Assembly: GCA_016125135.1 (NCBI GenBank)
Contig: WGMJ01000021.1
Coordinates: 1-37,349, forward strand
Direction of reading: 5' to 3'
From: Alphaproteobacteria bacterium
Lineage (GTDB): Bacteria; Pseudomonadota; Alphaproteobacteria; Micavibrionales; Micavibrionaceae
DNA length: 37,349 bases
In this document: positions 1 through 8,779 of the stretch, piece after piece
Numbering within the stretch: the first letter of the stretch is position 1
Layout: each line of letters starts with the position of its first letter
Translations under genes and position numbers: made by a program
The notes under the pieces: generated by a model
Database searches by the model: none
The model's input: the letters and a program-made list of their open reading frames with translations, nothing else
Told to the model about the DNA's origin: nothing

Positions 1-2
1 CA

Positions 3-569
3 CTCATACTGGTTATAACTTGCGCATCATTTTCTTACGCGCAGGGGACAACAGCGCCAGAAGCGGCGCCACCTGTAGCAGATGCAGAAATTGCCATCAA
101 TGCGCCGTCCGCGCTTTCACCTGATGAAATTGTTAGAAAGATGCCTTTGCGCACACTTATTTTTGAACTATCGATGTATCCGCGTATCCTTGAAACCAAG
201 CTGGAGTTTTTAAAGAACGTTAACAAGAGCAAACAGCAGGTTGAACAAGAGATTGAAGCAGAAGAGCAGGCGCTCCTGCCAACCGGCCCGCGGGATATCT
301 ATCTCGATGGTATTATTTACCGCAACGCGAATGACTGGATCATTTATTTGAACGGCGAAAAAGTAACGCCTAAAAATATTCCCGCGCCTGTACGCGGCAT
401 TAGTGTGACCAAAGAAAATGTAGAACTGAAGTGGTATGATGATTTCACGAAGATGATTTTCCCGATCCGTATGAGGCCAAACCAGACTTTCAATTTGGAT
501 ACGCGTTTCTACTATCCGTCATCACGCGCCATGAGGAGCGAAAATGCAGCCGGTTCTGAATCTCGATAA
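3..569 (+). CDS. Small secreted protein, 5' partial, MshK/GspB-like pattern
   Basis: The reading frame is open from the first bases of the window, so the true start lies upstream; 188 codons are visible. The visible N-terminus is a hydrophobic stretch ending in SYAQG, which looks like the end of a Sec signal peptide with cleavage near the Ala-Gln. A Pro/Ala-rich linker follows, then a short helical part, then a compact C-terminal part with DIYLDGIIYRNANDWIIYLN and later NLDTRFYYP. The pattern of an exported protein ending in a small domain that rewrites 'ILYS...W.I.LNGE...' recalls MshK/GspB/PilP-type pilus accessory proteins, but this is pattern recognition, not a proven homology. Its end overlaps the next gene by 26 bases, so it belongs to the same operon. 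A Met at base 141 is internal and would remove the signal peptide. Confidence 0.75.
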   Translation, partial: LILVITCASFSYAQGTTAPEAAPPVADAEIAINAPSALSPDEIVRKMPLRTLIFELSMYPRILETKLEFLKNVNKSKQQVEQEIEAEEQALLPTGPRDIYLDGIIYRNANDWIIYLNGEKVTPKNIPAPVRGISVTKENVELKWYDDFTKMIFPIRMRPNQTFNLDTRFYYPSSRAMRSENAAGSESR

Positions 570-1290
570 GGTGTCCATCGAGTATAGCGGTGTGCCTGCG
601 GTGAAAGAGGTTTCATGGTTGGTGCAGCCGGGTGAAACCTGCGGCCTGATAGGGTTGAATGGCGCTGGAAAAACGACACTGATCAAATCTATTTTAGGCT
701 TGCGCCAGAGCAAAACCGGAAATTTAGCAGTCTTCGGATCTAGCGACAGGGGGACTGCGCTTAAAAGCCGGATTTCCTATTTGCCTGAAAAGTTCGAGCC
801 GCCATGGTTTCTCACAGGGCTTGAGTTTATTGTTTTTACGCTCCGTCTTTACAAAAGAAAAGTTGATATACAAGAAGTTGAAACCCTTTCACGCCAGCTT
901 GCGCTTGATCCCGCTGTTCTAAAGAGGCGTGTGCAAACTTATTCCAAAGGGATGCGCCAGAAGCTTGGCTTGATCGCGACAATTGTTTCAGGGTGTGACT
1001 TGCTCATTCTGGACGAGCCAATGAGTGGGCTGGACCCACAGGCACGGCGACTTGTGAAAGACACAATTCTCTCACATAAGGGACAAAAAACAGTTCTGCT
1101 GAGCAGCCATATTCTTTCAGATATGGATGAGATCTGCGACAAGGTTGTCATCATCCATAAAGGGCGATTACTGTTTCAGGGTACGCCGGAAGCGCTAAAA
1201 ACGCAAACAGGGGCCGAAATTCTTGAAAAAGCCTTCATAAGTATTATTGATCAGGACGATCAAAACGGGCACAATGCATCTGTAGGTTAG
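544..1290 (+). CDS. ABC transporter ATP-binding protein, PilH-like by context
   Basis: This 248-residue protein is a complete ABC ATPase. Walker A is GLNGAGKTT at residues 37-45, the signature region is YSKGMRQK around 133-140, Walker B plus catalytic Glu is LLILDEPMSGLD at 153-164, and the H-loop His is near residue 189. It most resembles the CcmA/NatA/GldA-type ATPases that pair with ABC-2 permeases. The start overlaps the preceding gene by 26 bases. The only ABC permease in the window is at 8009-8779, in the same gene block, so the two probably form one transporter. In Myxococcus xanthus an ABC ATPase (PilH) and permease (PilI) in the pilus cluster are needed for pilus assembly; equivalence here is inference. 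It would act at the cytoplasmic face of the inner membrane. Confidence 0.93.
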   Translation: MQPVLNLDKVSIEYSGVPAVKEVSWLVQPGETCGLIGLNGAGKTTLIKSILGLRQSKTGNLAVFGSSDRGTALKSRISYLPEKFEPPWFLTGLEFIVFTLRLYKRKVDIQEVETLSRQLALDPAVLKRRVQTYSKGMRQKLGLIATIVSGCDLLILDEPMSGLDPQARRLVKDTILSHKGQKTVLLSSHILSDMDEICDKVVIIHKGRLLFQGTPEALKTQTGAEILEKAFISIIDQDDQNGHNASVG

Positions 1291-1303
1291 GGATAATATA
1301 AAA

Positions 1304-2779
1304 ATGGCAGGCAATTCAGACGATAACGATTTCGATCTCCAGTCCGTTGAGGATCTGGCTGAAATCGATCTTGATGATCAGGCTGCCGATCTGTCATCGC
1401 TTTCTGCAAAGGGGCGTAACTTCACAATAGAATCTGTTTCAGACCGCCGCCGTTTGTCACCCATATTGTTGGCTGTTGCCAGTGTGGCCGTTGTTGGTTT
1501 TGGTGCCATGTTCTTCATGGGCGGCGATAAATCGTCGGCGCCGATTGCTACACCTGTAATGCCAGAGCCAATTGCATCAAACGATGCCGAATTGCCCAGT
1601 GATGCATCGCCGACCTCGCTGACGGAGACTGGGTTGTCAGTGGCAGAGCCAATGCACGCAACCAGCTTGAATTTCGATATGCCGCAGCCATCGGCGCCGA
1701 CTTCTCTAACAACCGTTGCATTCAGATCAGCAGACCAGTTAGTTGACCCTGTCGTAGCACCTGCTGCCGCGCCGGTTCCTCCGCCCGAAGCCGCGTTGCC
1801 TTCGGCCACCATCGAAACACCGCCGGTTGAAATGCCGGCCACTCCACCTCTGGCTGAAACAGCATCACCACTGGATAATGTTAATGCAACGTTACCCGCG
1901 CCTACGCCTGCGCCGGCACCAGTAGACGCAGCTGTGACACCGCCCGTTATTGCCCCTGTGGCCGAGGCTATGCCTGCCGCAACGCCAAGCGCTACGGCTT
2001 CTGCTGCTGATGTAGAGAAAGTTCTTGAAAGAGCGTTGGGAGACGGAAGCGGGGTTGAGTCGCTTGCTGCGAATGAGTTTTTTGATTCCGCAAACTTGCC
2101 ACGTCTGCCTGATATTGCAAAACCGGGGGATGTTATGGGCGTTGTCAGCCCTATGGCCAACCCTGCAAGCGGGCTTGTTGTTGTAACAAAGAACGCAGAA
2201 CGGGATTCTACTGCGGCACTTAACACCGCTGGAAAACGTGCACTTGACCTTGGCCGTTATGAAGCCGCGCTTGATTTCTATGACCAGCTTTACGAGAAAA
2301 ATCCTGCCGATGCCAGCGTGCTCATGGGGCGAGCCGTTGCCTTGCAAAATATGGGGCAGGTTGATGAAGCGGCATCTATGTATGATCAGGCTCTGGCAAA
2401 AGACCCGAACAACCCTGAAATACTTCTCAATATGCTTGGCCTGTTGAAAAAACAATATCCGGCCGTGGCTTATGAGCGTTTGAAAATGTTGCGGCAGGAT
2501 TATCCGGCCAATGCACTTGTGGCTGCCCAGCTCGGACTGGCGGCTGCTGAAGCTGGCGATATGGAAGCGGGTGCACGTAATTTACAAGTGGCAGCATCGC
2601 TTCAACCGAATAATCCGCAGCACTATTTTAACCTCGGCATTTTATACGAACGCGCTGGTAAAACACGTGATGCCGTTCTGGCTTACGAAAAAGCGCTGGA
2701 AGTTGATGCGATTTATGGCAGTGGGCGCGATATCTCCCGCGAAGTCATATATGATCGCTTGTCCCGCTTGCGCGGCTAA
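1304..2779 (+). CDS. Inner-membrane TPR protein, MshN-like
   Basis: The 491-residue protein has a short acidic cytoplasmic N-terminus (about 1-50), one transmembrane helix at about 52-73, a long Pro/Ala-rich low-complexity linker (about 78-225), and a C-terminal helical repeat region (about 305-490) with tetratricopeptide motifs such as GRYEAALDFYDQLYEKNPAD and QVDEAASMYDQALAKDP. This layout matches MshN of MSHA pilus loci: a bitopic protein with a periplasmic TPR tail used as a scaffold. It starts 13 bases after the ABC ATPase and ends 10 bases before the prepilin peptidase, so it is co-transcribed with both. The Pro/Ala linker creates a long antisense open frame (1378-2226) that is not a gene. 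TPR and membrane topology are clear; the MshN assignment is inference from layout and context. Confidence 0.88.
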   Translation: MAGNSDDNDFDLQSVEDLAEIDLDDQAADLSSLSAKGRNFTIESVSDRRRLSPILLAVASVAVVGFGAMFFMGGDKSSAPIATPVMPEPIASNDAELPSDASPTSLTETGLSVAEPMHATSLNFDMPQPSAPTSLTTVAFRSADQLVDPVVAPAAAPVPPPEAALPSATIETPPVEMPATPPLAETASPLDNVNATLPAPTPAPAPVDAAVTPPVIAPVAEAMPAATPSATASAADVEKVLERALGDGSGVESLAANEFFDSANLPRLPDIAKPGDVMGVVSPMANPASGLVVVTKNAERDSTAALNTAGKRALDLGRYEAALDFYDQLYEKNPADASVLMGRAVALQNMGQVDEAASMYDQALAKDPNNPEILLNMLGLLKKQYPAVAYERLKMLRQDYPANALVAAQLGLAAAEAGDMEAGARNLQVAASLQPNNPQHYFNLGILYERAGKTRDAVLAYEKALEVDAIYGSGRDISREVIYDRLSRLRG

Positions 2780-2789
2780 CATCCTTTTT

Positions 2790-3593
2790 ATGGATTTCTT
2801 TTTTCAATTCTTCTGTATCACGCTACTGGGGATGGCATTGGGAAGCTTTGCCACGGTGCTCGTTCACCGCATCCCGCGTGCTGAAAGTTGGGCGCTTGGT
2901 AGAGCAGGTGAAGCTGCCCGTTTTACACGCTCGCAATGCCCTGACTGCCATACCCAACTTGGCATTCAGGATCTGATCCCTGTCTTTTCTTTTCTTTTTC
3001 TCAAGGGAAAGTGCAGGCATTGTAGTGCAACTATTCCGCGGCAATATCTATGGGTCGAGCTAACAACGATTTTACTGTGCTGGGGCTTCTTGTTTTCTAC
3101 GGCCACTTGGCCATGGTTGTTATTCTTATGCCTTTTGACGCCTTTCTTAACGGCCTTATTTTATATAGATCTTAAGCATTACATCCTGCCCGATATTCTT
3201 GTTATTATTTTGGCAGGATTGTTTTTTCTGCAGGCCAGTGTGCTTACCGTCTTTGCCGCGGTAAATGGTTTTTTAAATTTGCAGTATCTTGCAAATCTTT
3301 GGGGCATGCCGCTCTTGTCAGCAATTTGTTATGGTGGGTTTTCATGGCTATTGCGCTTTGGCTTTGGCACAATTATGAACAAAGAAGTTATGGGCCTTGG
3401 CGACGTAAAATTTTTTGCTATGGCCGGTCTGTGGCTCGGCGTTGCGCAGATGCCGTTTTTTCTTTTTATTGCCGGTGCCGTGGGAACGATTATGGGGCTG
3501 GTCTATAAGTACCTTTTTAAAGAGGGGATTTTTCCTTTCGGACCGGCATTGATAGCTGCTTTTTATATTAATCTGCTGTTATATTTTCCGTAA
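2790..3593 (+). CDS. pilD: Prepilin peptidase / N-methyltransferase
   Basis: The protein is a multi-pass A24-family aspartyl peptidase that cleaves and N-methylates type IV prepilins at the inner membrane. The start is set at the ATG at 2790 (MDFFFQFF...), giving 267 residues; the frame is open further upstream but that stretch lies within the TPR gene. The cytoplasmic loop carries the two cysteine pairs C50/C53 and C75/C78 typical of bifunctional PilD. The catalytic aspartates are D127 in the IDLKH segment and D205 in MGLGDVKF, the conserved GxGD motif. It sits 10 bases after the MshN-like gene. Its presence shows that the operon makes a pseudopilin- or pilin-based structure although no pilin gene lies in the window. 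Confidence 0.93.
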   Translation: MDFFFQFFCITLLGMALGSFATVLVHRIPRAESWALGRAGEAARFTRSQCPDCHTQLGIQDLIPVFSFLFLKGKCRHCSATIPRQYLWVELTTILLCWGFLFSTATWPWLLFLCLLTPFLTALFYIDLKHYILPDILVIILAGLFFLQASVLTVFAAVNGFLNLQYLANLWGMPLLSAICYGGFSWLLRFGFGTIMNKEVMGLGDVKFFAMAGLWLGVAQMPFFLFIAGAVGTIMGLVYKYLFKEGIFPFGPALIAAFYINLLLYFP

Positions 3594-3684
3594 CTTTACA
3601 TTTGTAATGAATTGTTTACGCATTTCAGGAAAAATGAAAGTGAGTAATTCTTTTTCTTAAGTCCTTCAAAAGGTTAGGCCCATC

Positions 3685-4848
3685 ATGGATATTACCCAGC
3701 TTCTGGCATTCGCCATGCAGAATAAAGCTTCGGACGTGCACTTGAGTGCATCCAATCCGCCAGTGATACGCGTTAGTGGACAGTTGAAGCGTTTAAAAGC
3801 GGAACCGCTGACCGATGAAGGTATTCGCCAGATGATCTACTCGATCATGACAGAAGAACAACGTGCAGTGTTCGAGCGTGATATGGAGATCGACTATGCG
3901 ATTGCATTCGGTGAAAAAGCGCGTTTCCGTGTAAACGCATTTCATAACAGACAGGGGGCCGCGGCTGTGCTGCGTTCTATTCCATCTGTTGTTCCCACAA
4001 TGGAACAACTGGATTTGCCAACGATCTTGCAGCGTTTTGCCGAACTTGAAAAGGGGATCGTACTTGTAACAGGGCCAACAGGTAGCGGTAAATCAACAAC
4101 GCTTGCCGCGATGATCAACCACATCAACGAAAACCTGACAAAGCACATTCTCACGATCGAAGACCCTGTTGAATTCTATCACACATCGAAAAAATCCCTT
4201 GTAAACCATCGCGAGCTGGGCACGGATACAAAATCCTTTCCGCGCGCTTTGAAGAGCGCCTTGCGCGAAGACCCTGACGTTATTCTGGTGGGTGAGATGC
4301 GTGATTATGAGACGATCTCTCTGGCGCTGACAGCTGCCGAAACAGGCCACCTTGTTTTCGGAACGCTTCACTCGAATTCTGCCAACAAAACCATTGACCG
4401 TATTATCGACGTGTTCCCGACAGGGGATAAGGAAATGGTGCGAGCGATGCTGTCATCTTCCCTGCAAGGTGTTGTATCGCAAACGCTTCTCAAACGTGCT
4501 GATGGCAGTGGGCGTGTAGGTGCTTACGAAATTCTTGTTGGTACAAACGCGGTGCGTAACCTGATCCGCGAGAATAAAATTTCACAAATATATTCGATGA
4601 TGCAAACCGGTTTGCGTTACGGCATGATGACTATGGAAGACGCGGTGCAAAACCTTTTAACCAGAAACGTCATTAATGAGGAAGAATCTAAACGGGTTCT
4701 CAGTAAGGCTGAAGGTGATGAAGAGGGCGAGAATTATACGCGCCTCGAGAAAAACAGGCGTGACAAAACAGTTGTCAAGGATGTTGAGCGCACCAGTGAC
4801 AAACAAAAAGCCGTAGGCGCAACCGATGATGGGGGATATGCATTTTGA
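3685..4848 (+). CDS. pilT: Type IV pilus retraction ATPase PilT
   Basis: This 387-residue cytoplasmic hexameric motor disassembles pilus filaments. The N-terminus (ASDVHLSASNPPVIRV) is the typical PilT PAS-like domain. Walker A is GPTGSGKST at 130-138, the Asp box region is LTIEDPVE near 156-163, Walker B is DVILVGEMRD at 198-207 and the His box is TGHLVFGTLHSNSA at 220-233. The C-terminal GLRYGMMTMEDAV is the AIRNLIRE-adjacent element known from PilT. After about residue 345 there is an extra charged tail of about 40 residues (Asp/Glu/Lys/Arg-rich) beyond the usual family length. A 91-base gap precedes it, which could hold a promoter, though I see no convincing one. It overlaps pilU by four bases. 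Confidence 0.93.
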   Translation: MDITQLLAFAMQNKASDVHLSASNPPVIRVSGQLKRLKAEPLTDEGIRQMIYSIMTEEQRAVFERDMEIDYAIAFGEKARFRVNAFHNRQGAAAVLRSIPSVVPTMEQLDLPTILQRFAELEKGIVLVTGPTGSGKSTTLAAMINHINENLTKHILTIEDPVEFYHTSKKSLVNHRELGTDTKSFPRALKSALREDPDVILVGEMRDYETISLALTAAETGHLVFGTLHSNSANKTIDRIIDVFPTGDKEMVRAMLSSSLQGVVSQTLLKRADGSGRVGAYEILVGTNAVRNLIRENKISQIYSMMQTGLRYGMMTMEDAVQNLLTRNVINEEESKRVLSKAEGDEEGENYTRLEKNRRDKTVVKDVERTSDKQKAVGATDDGGYAF

Positions 4849-5984
4849 GCCTCGAGGTCTTATATAGCTACTTGCATGCAATGCTTCTCATGGAGGCAAC
4901 AGATCTGTATTTGACAGTTGGTCGCCAGCCTTCTCTCAGGATTGGCCAGAAAATTGAGCTAATTGATCAGCCGCCACTCACCGGCGATGATTTAGAGTCA
5001 ATTCTCGGTCAGCTATTAACATCACGTCAGCGCCGCGAGTATGATACGAATAACGAACTGAACATTTCACTTGATTTAAGCCATCTTGGTCGCTTCCGTG
5101 CCAATTTCTTCCGCCAGAAAATGCAGCCCGGGATTGTTATACGTCGCATTGTTTCCAAAATCCCGTCTTTCGACCAATTGCGCTTGCCAGCGCTCTTACA
5201 AAAGCTGGCTCTATTGCCGCGCGGTCTTATTCTTGTAACAGGGATGACTGGCTCGGGTAAATCAACAACGCTGGCATCGATGGTGGATTACCGTAACAAG
5301 CATGCATCGGGTCATGTGATTACCATTGAAGACCCTGTGGAATATTACCACGAGCACCACCAATCAATTATTACACAGCGTGAAGTTGGCATCGATACAG
5401 AAAGCTATGAAGTTGCACTGAAAAATACTTTGCGTCAAAGGCCCGATGTTATTCTGATCGGTGAGATCAGGGACAGTACAGTAATGAATCAGGTTCTTTT
5501 TGCTTCCGAGACAGGGCATTTATGTTTTTCTACACTGCATGCCAGCAATGCTTATCAAAGCCTCGAGCGTATTCTGGGGTTGTTTGATGATGAGCAATCC
5601 AAGCAGGTCCGGCAAAGCCTTGCGATGAATTTAAGGGCTATAATTTGTCAGCGTCTGCTGCCATCTCTTAAGGGAGATATGGTTGTTGCAACGGAAATCC
5701 TGATCAACGAGGGCCATATACGTGACCTGATTATGGAGGGGGAGTTCCATAAGATCCGCGACGTGATCGAGCAGAACACGGTCAGTGGCATGCATAGCTT
5801 TCAGCAATGCTTGCTTGATCTGGTACGGCAGAATCTTATTTCCGAAGAGATAGCCATCCAGAACGCAGATGTGCCGGGGGATATGAAACTGAAAATCCAG
5901 CAGTTGAAGATGGGTACAAGAGGCCAGAAGGCAGCCTCTACAATTGCCGCGCTTGATACGTCCAAACTAACCCTCACTGAATAA
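4845..5984 (+). CDS. pilU: PilT-family accessory retraction ATPase PilU
   Basis: This 379-residue ATPase is a close relative of the upstream PilT: Walker A is GMTGSGKST at 133-141, followed by an ITIEDPVEYYHE Asp box, LIGEIRD Walker B and TGHLCFSTLHASNA His box. A second PilT paralogue immediately behind pilT is the classic pilTU arrangement, in which PilU assists force generation by PilT. The chosen start is the TTG at 4845, which overlaps the pilT stop; a G-rich GGGGGAT lies just upstream at 4831 and fits a ribosome site. An ATG a few codons in is possible, but the N-terminal domain begins almost at once, so the choice changes little. Translational coupling to pilT is expected. Confidence 0.88.
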   Translation: MSLEVLYSYLHAMLLMEATDLYLTVGRQPSLRIGQKIELIDQPPLTGDDLESILGQLLTSRQRREYDTNNELNISLDLSHLGRFRANFFRQKMQPGIVIRRIVSKIPSFDQLRLPALLQKLALLPRGLILVTGMTGSGKSTTLASMVDYRNKHASGHVITIEDPVEYYHEHHQSIITQREVGIDTESYEVALKNTLRQRPDVILIGEIRDSTVMNQVLFASETGHLCFSTLHASNAYQSLERILGLFDDEQSKQVRQSLAMNLRAIICQRLLPSLKGDMVVATEILINEGHIRDLIMEGEFHKIRDVIEQNTVSGMHSFQQCLLDLVRQNLISEEIAIQNADVPGDMKLKIQQLKMGTRGQKAASTIAALDTSKLTLTE

Positions 5985-6082
5985 ACATAATACCACAATT
6001 ATATTGCGGCCTGTATTGGCCTACGCAGCGTTTTGCATTAAAGTTATTTTGTAAAACAACCTTTTGATTCGAATAGATTTCC

Positions 6083-7999
6083 ATGAAAATGCAAAGCATC
6101 ATCCGTCCGCTAAAACTCCTTGCTGTTTTTTCCATTCTGTTTTTGTCGACAGGATGTGACCTGACAAAAAATTATCTCGAGCATGACCGTGAAACCGGTA
6201 TGGCAGAGCAGGATTACCGCGATTTATTTGCGCCACGCCAACCTGAAAAAGCAAACGCAATGGAAGCCGCTGCAGGCATTCCGGACTTCCAGAACTACGT
6301 TGCTGATAGTTCAAGCAATCTGAGGCCAATGCCGCTAGTGTCCGTTTCATTGAATGAAGGTATTCCGCTTCGCGATGCTTTGTATGAAATTGCAGCGCAG
6401 GCGAATTATGATATCGAGCTTGATACACGTATTCAGGGCGCGGTGATCTTTACTGCAACTGAAAAACCGCTTGATGTTGTGATGGAGCGTATTTCAGCTC
6501 TTGCCGGCCTTCGCTACACGCTGAAGGACGAAATGATGCGTATAGAAGTTGATACGCCGTATACAAAAGTTTACAAAATGGCGTTTCTGAATTTCACACG
6601 TAATAACTCAAGTAGCGTTTCTTCCAGCATTTCTGTCGGCGGTGGCGGCGGTGGCGGCGGAGCTGGTGGTAGCAGTTCTTCCGGTTCATCGTCTTTTAGC
6701 ATGAGTAGTTCCAGTAATAGTGATTTCTGGGCTGATTTCGAACAAAACATTACCCAGATTATCGAGACGAATGCGCAAGCAAATCTTCTGGCAACATCTT
6801 CAACGCCACAGGTTACACTGGCTTCGGGGGGGACTATACCGCCGGTGCCGGCAGCAGCTGTAGGCGCCTCTGGTACAGCCGGTGCAGCAACCACGACAAT
6901 TGTTGCGCCAGACGGCACGACAACTACGACAACTGCAGCACCTACGCCCGCTGTGCCTACACCGGTGTTACAGGTTAGTTCAATCGGTGCTGCGCCCGCA
7001 GGCGGCGCTTCAGGTGGCGGTGAAGGGGCAGAAATGCAGCCCGGCTTTAGCATCAACAGGCAAGCAGGTCTTATCAGCGTATTCGCAACAGATAAAATCC
7101 ATAAAAAGGTTGCGGAGTATATTGATGAAGTGAAGCGGACAATCATGACGCAGGTTCTGATTGAAGCGAAAGTGCTTGAAGTTAACCTTGATGATCAATA
7201 TGCCTCTGGTATCCAGTGGAGCAAAGTGCTTGGTGGTGACCGCTTTAATGTTGGTTTTAATGCGCCATCCCCCGGTATTAACGACGCGCTTTCAAGCTTT
7301 TCAATTAACTTGAAAACCCTTGGTATTGATCCCGTGGTTTCGGCGCTCTCAAGCTTCGGAACGGTCCGTGCTTTGGCTAGTCCGCGTCTGACAGTCCTTA
7401 ACAATAACGCAGCTATTCTGAACGTAGCAGAAAACACTGTTTACTTCACAATCGAGGTAGACCGTGAAGAAGGGCAGGATGGGGACCCTGACCAGATTAC
7501 GATCGAGAGTGAGGCGCAAAGTGTGCCAGAAGGTATTATTATCAACGTGGTACCTTCTGTGGATACAGACACGCAAACCATCACGATGTCAGTACGCCCG
7601 TCAATTACACGTATTCGTAGCTTCAAGAATGATCCTGGTGTAGCGCTGGTTGTACAAAGCCTTGAGGGCGACCTTGACGATGAAAACCTTCAGTCACCTG
7701 TCCCAGAAATTGATGTAAAAGAAATTGACTCTGTGGTGCGCATGCGCTCCGGCGAAACATTGGTTATGGGTGGTTTGCTACAGGATCGTTCGACAAGTGG
7801 TCAGGATGGCGTTCCTGTTCTTTCGGAAATCCCGCTGGCGGGTAACCTGTTCAAGAGCAAAATCAATACAATCGCGAAAACAGAAATTGTTATCTTTATC
7901 AAAGCGACAATTATCGATCTGGCGGAGGATTCAATCCACCAGACAGACCGCGATCTGTACAAGATGCTTTCAACTGACCGCCGTCCACTGAAACTCTAA
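6083..7999 (+). CDS. mshL: Lipoprotein secretin, MshL-like (PilQ/GspD superfamily)
   Basis: The 638-residue protein would form the outer-membrane ring through which the pilus passes. A lipoprotein signal peptide ends in LSTGC with C25 as the lipidation site. Residues 85-150 resemble the secretin/TonB short N-terminal domain. A KVYKMAFLNF segment (163-172) is followed by a Ser/Gly-rich stretch (176-213, including eight consecutive Gly) and then a Thr/Pro/Ala-rich stretch (245-300). The secretin domain occupies about 420-625 and ends with VRMRSGETLVMGGLLQDR and GVPVLSEIPLAGNLFKSK, the hallmark C-terminal region. The lipidated start plus the Ser/Gly insertion match MshL of MSHA pili better than PilQ, which carries AMIN domains. 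A 98-base gap separates it from pilU. Confidence 0.9.
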   Translation: MKMQSIIRPLKLLAVFSILFLSTGCDLTKNYLEHDRETGMAEQDYRDLFAPRQPEKANAMEAAAGIPDFQNYVADSSSNLRPMPLVSVSLNEGIPLRDALYEIAAQANYDIELDTRIQGAVIFTATEKPLDVVMERISALAGLRYTLKDEMMRIEVDTPYTKVYKMAFLNFTRNNSSSVSSSISVGGGGGGGGAGGSSSSGSSSFSMSSSSNSDFWADFEQNITQIIETNAQANLLATSSTPQVTLASGGTIPPVPAAAVGASGTAGAATTTIVAPDGTTTTTTAAPTPAVPTPVLQVSSIGAAPAGGASGGGEGAEMQPGFSINRQAGLISVFATDKIHKKVAEYIDEVKRTIMTQVLIEAKVLEVNLDDQYASGIQWSKVLGGDRFNVGFNAPSPGINDALSSFSINLKTLGIDPVVSALSSFGTVRALASPRLTVLNNNAAILNVAENTVYFTIEVDREEGQDGDPDQITIESEAQSVPEGIIINVVPSVDTDTQTITMSVRPSITRIRSFKNDPGVALVVQSLEGDLDDENLQSPVPEIDVKEIDSVVRMRSGETLVMGGLLQDRSTSGQDGVPVLSEIPLAGNLFKSKINTIAKTEIVIFIKATIIDLAEDSIHQTDRDLYKMLSTDRRPLKL

Positions 8000-8008
8000 T
8001 TACTGGTT

Positions 8009-8779
8009 ATGGCCATTCTTTCCCTGCCATTGGTAGGCTATGTATGCAAAGCCGCTGCGAGAGATAAGATCTTCTACGGCTTTGTCTTGCTTTTAATATG
8101 CCTTGTGAGTTTTTCGACCTTTATGGGGTCTGGCGCCGTTGTCGAGAAGGGGCAATTTGTAACCATTTACATGGCCTACAGTTTGCGGCTTCTTGCTGTT
8201 ATGGCTTTGTGTCTTTTTATCGCCTTTCTGGTTCGTAGGCTGCATGACAATAAAGACCTCGAATTCTTGCTGGCACGCCCCATTTTGTCACTTCAGTTTA
8301 TTTTATCTTTTCTGCTGTCTTTCGGGGTTTTGTCGCTCCTGCTTTCCTTTTTGGTTTTTGTGGCGTTCCTGCTGACGCCTGTGGTCGCGGCTAATTCTGC
8401 CTTGCTGATATGGGCGGGAACTCTGTTTTTCGAACTACTAATTGTCGGCGCTGCGGCCTTTTTCTTTGCGCTTGTGTTGCCTAGTGCTGTCCTGACCATC
8501 ATGGCAACGCTCGGCTTCTACTTGCTTTGCCGTATGCTGGGCGCATTGCTGATGATTATTCAAAAGCATGTGGTAGGCGGCAAATGGGGTTTCCTGAATA
8601 ATATTATGGAGGGTGTTTCTATCCTTATCCCACGATTTGATCTAGTGGCTGACAGTGGCTGGCTTCTTTATGGTGTGCAAAACATTGAATACATGCCATG
8701 GTTTCTGGCGCATGGCTGCTTATTTATGGTCATTTTGGTTGTGGCGTCTTACCTTGATCTGACGCAAAAGCAGTTCTAA
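8009..8779 (+). CDS. ABC-2 type permease, PilI-like by context
   Basis: The 256-residue protein is almost entirely hydrophobic with about six predicted transmembrane helices and no enzymatic motif, as in ABC-2 family permeases of the CcmB/NatB/GldF type. A conserved-looking cytoplasmic segment, RRLHDNKDLEFLLARPI (residues about 69-86), resembles the coupling region in which such permeases place E-(F/L)-LL-(A/S)-(R/L)-P before a helix. It begins 9 bases after the secretin gene, and its stop TAA shares an A with the next ATG. The only matching ATPase in the window is at 544-1290. The substrate is unknown. Confidence 0.85.
   Translation: MAILSLPLVGYVCKAAARDKIFYGFVLLLICLVSFSTFMGSGAVVEKGQFVTIYMAYSLRLLAVMALCLFIAFLVRRLHDNKDLEFLLARPILSLQFILSFLLSFGVLSLLLSFLVFVAFLLTPVVAANSALLIWAGTLFFELLIVGAAAFFFALVLPSAVLTIMATLGFYLLCRMLGALLMIIQKHVVGGKWGFLNNIMEGVSILIPRFDLVADSGWLLYGVQNIEYMPWFLAHGCLFMVILVVASYLDLTQKQF

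Noticed and set aside
1378-2226. 282-residue open frame on the minus strand
   Set aside because: It is antisense to the Pro/Ala-rich linker of the MshN-like gene and made of Gly/Ala/Ser/Thr; no ribosome site or family features.
2511-2789. N-terminal extension of the prepilin peptidase
   Set aside because: The extension runs within the TPR gene in another frame; the ATG at 2790 starts the family pattern directly.
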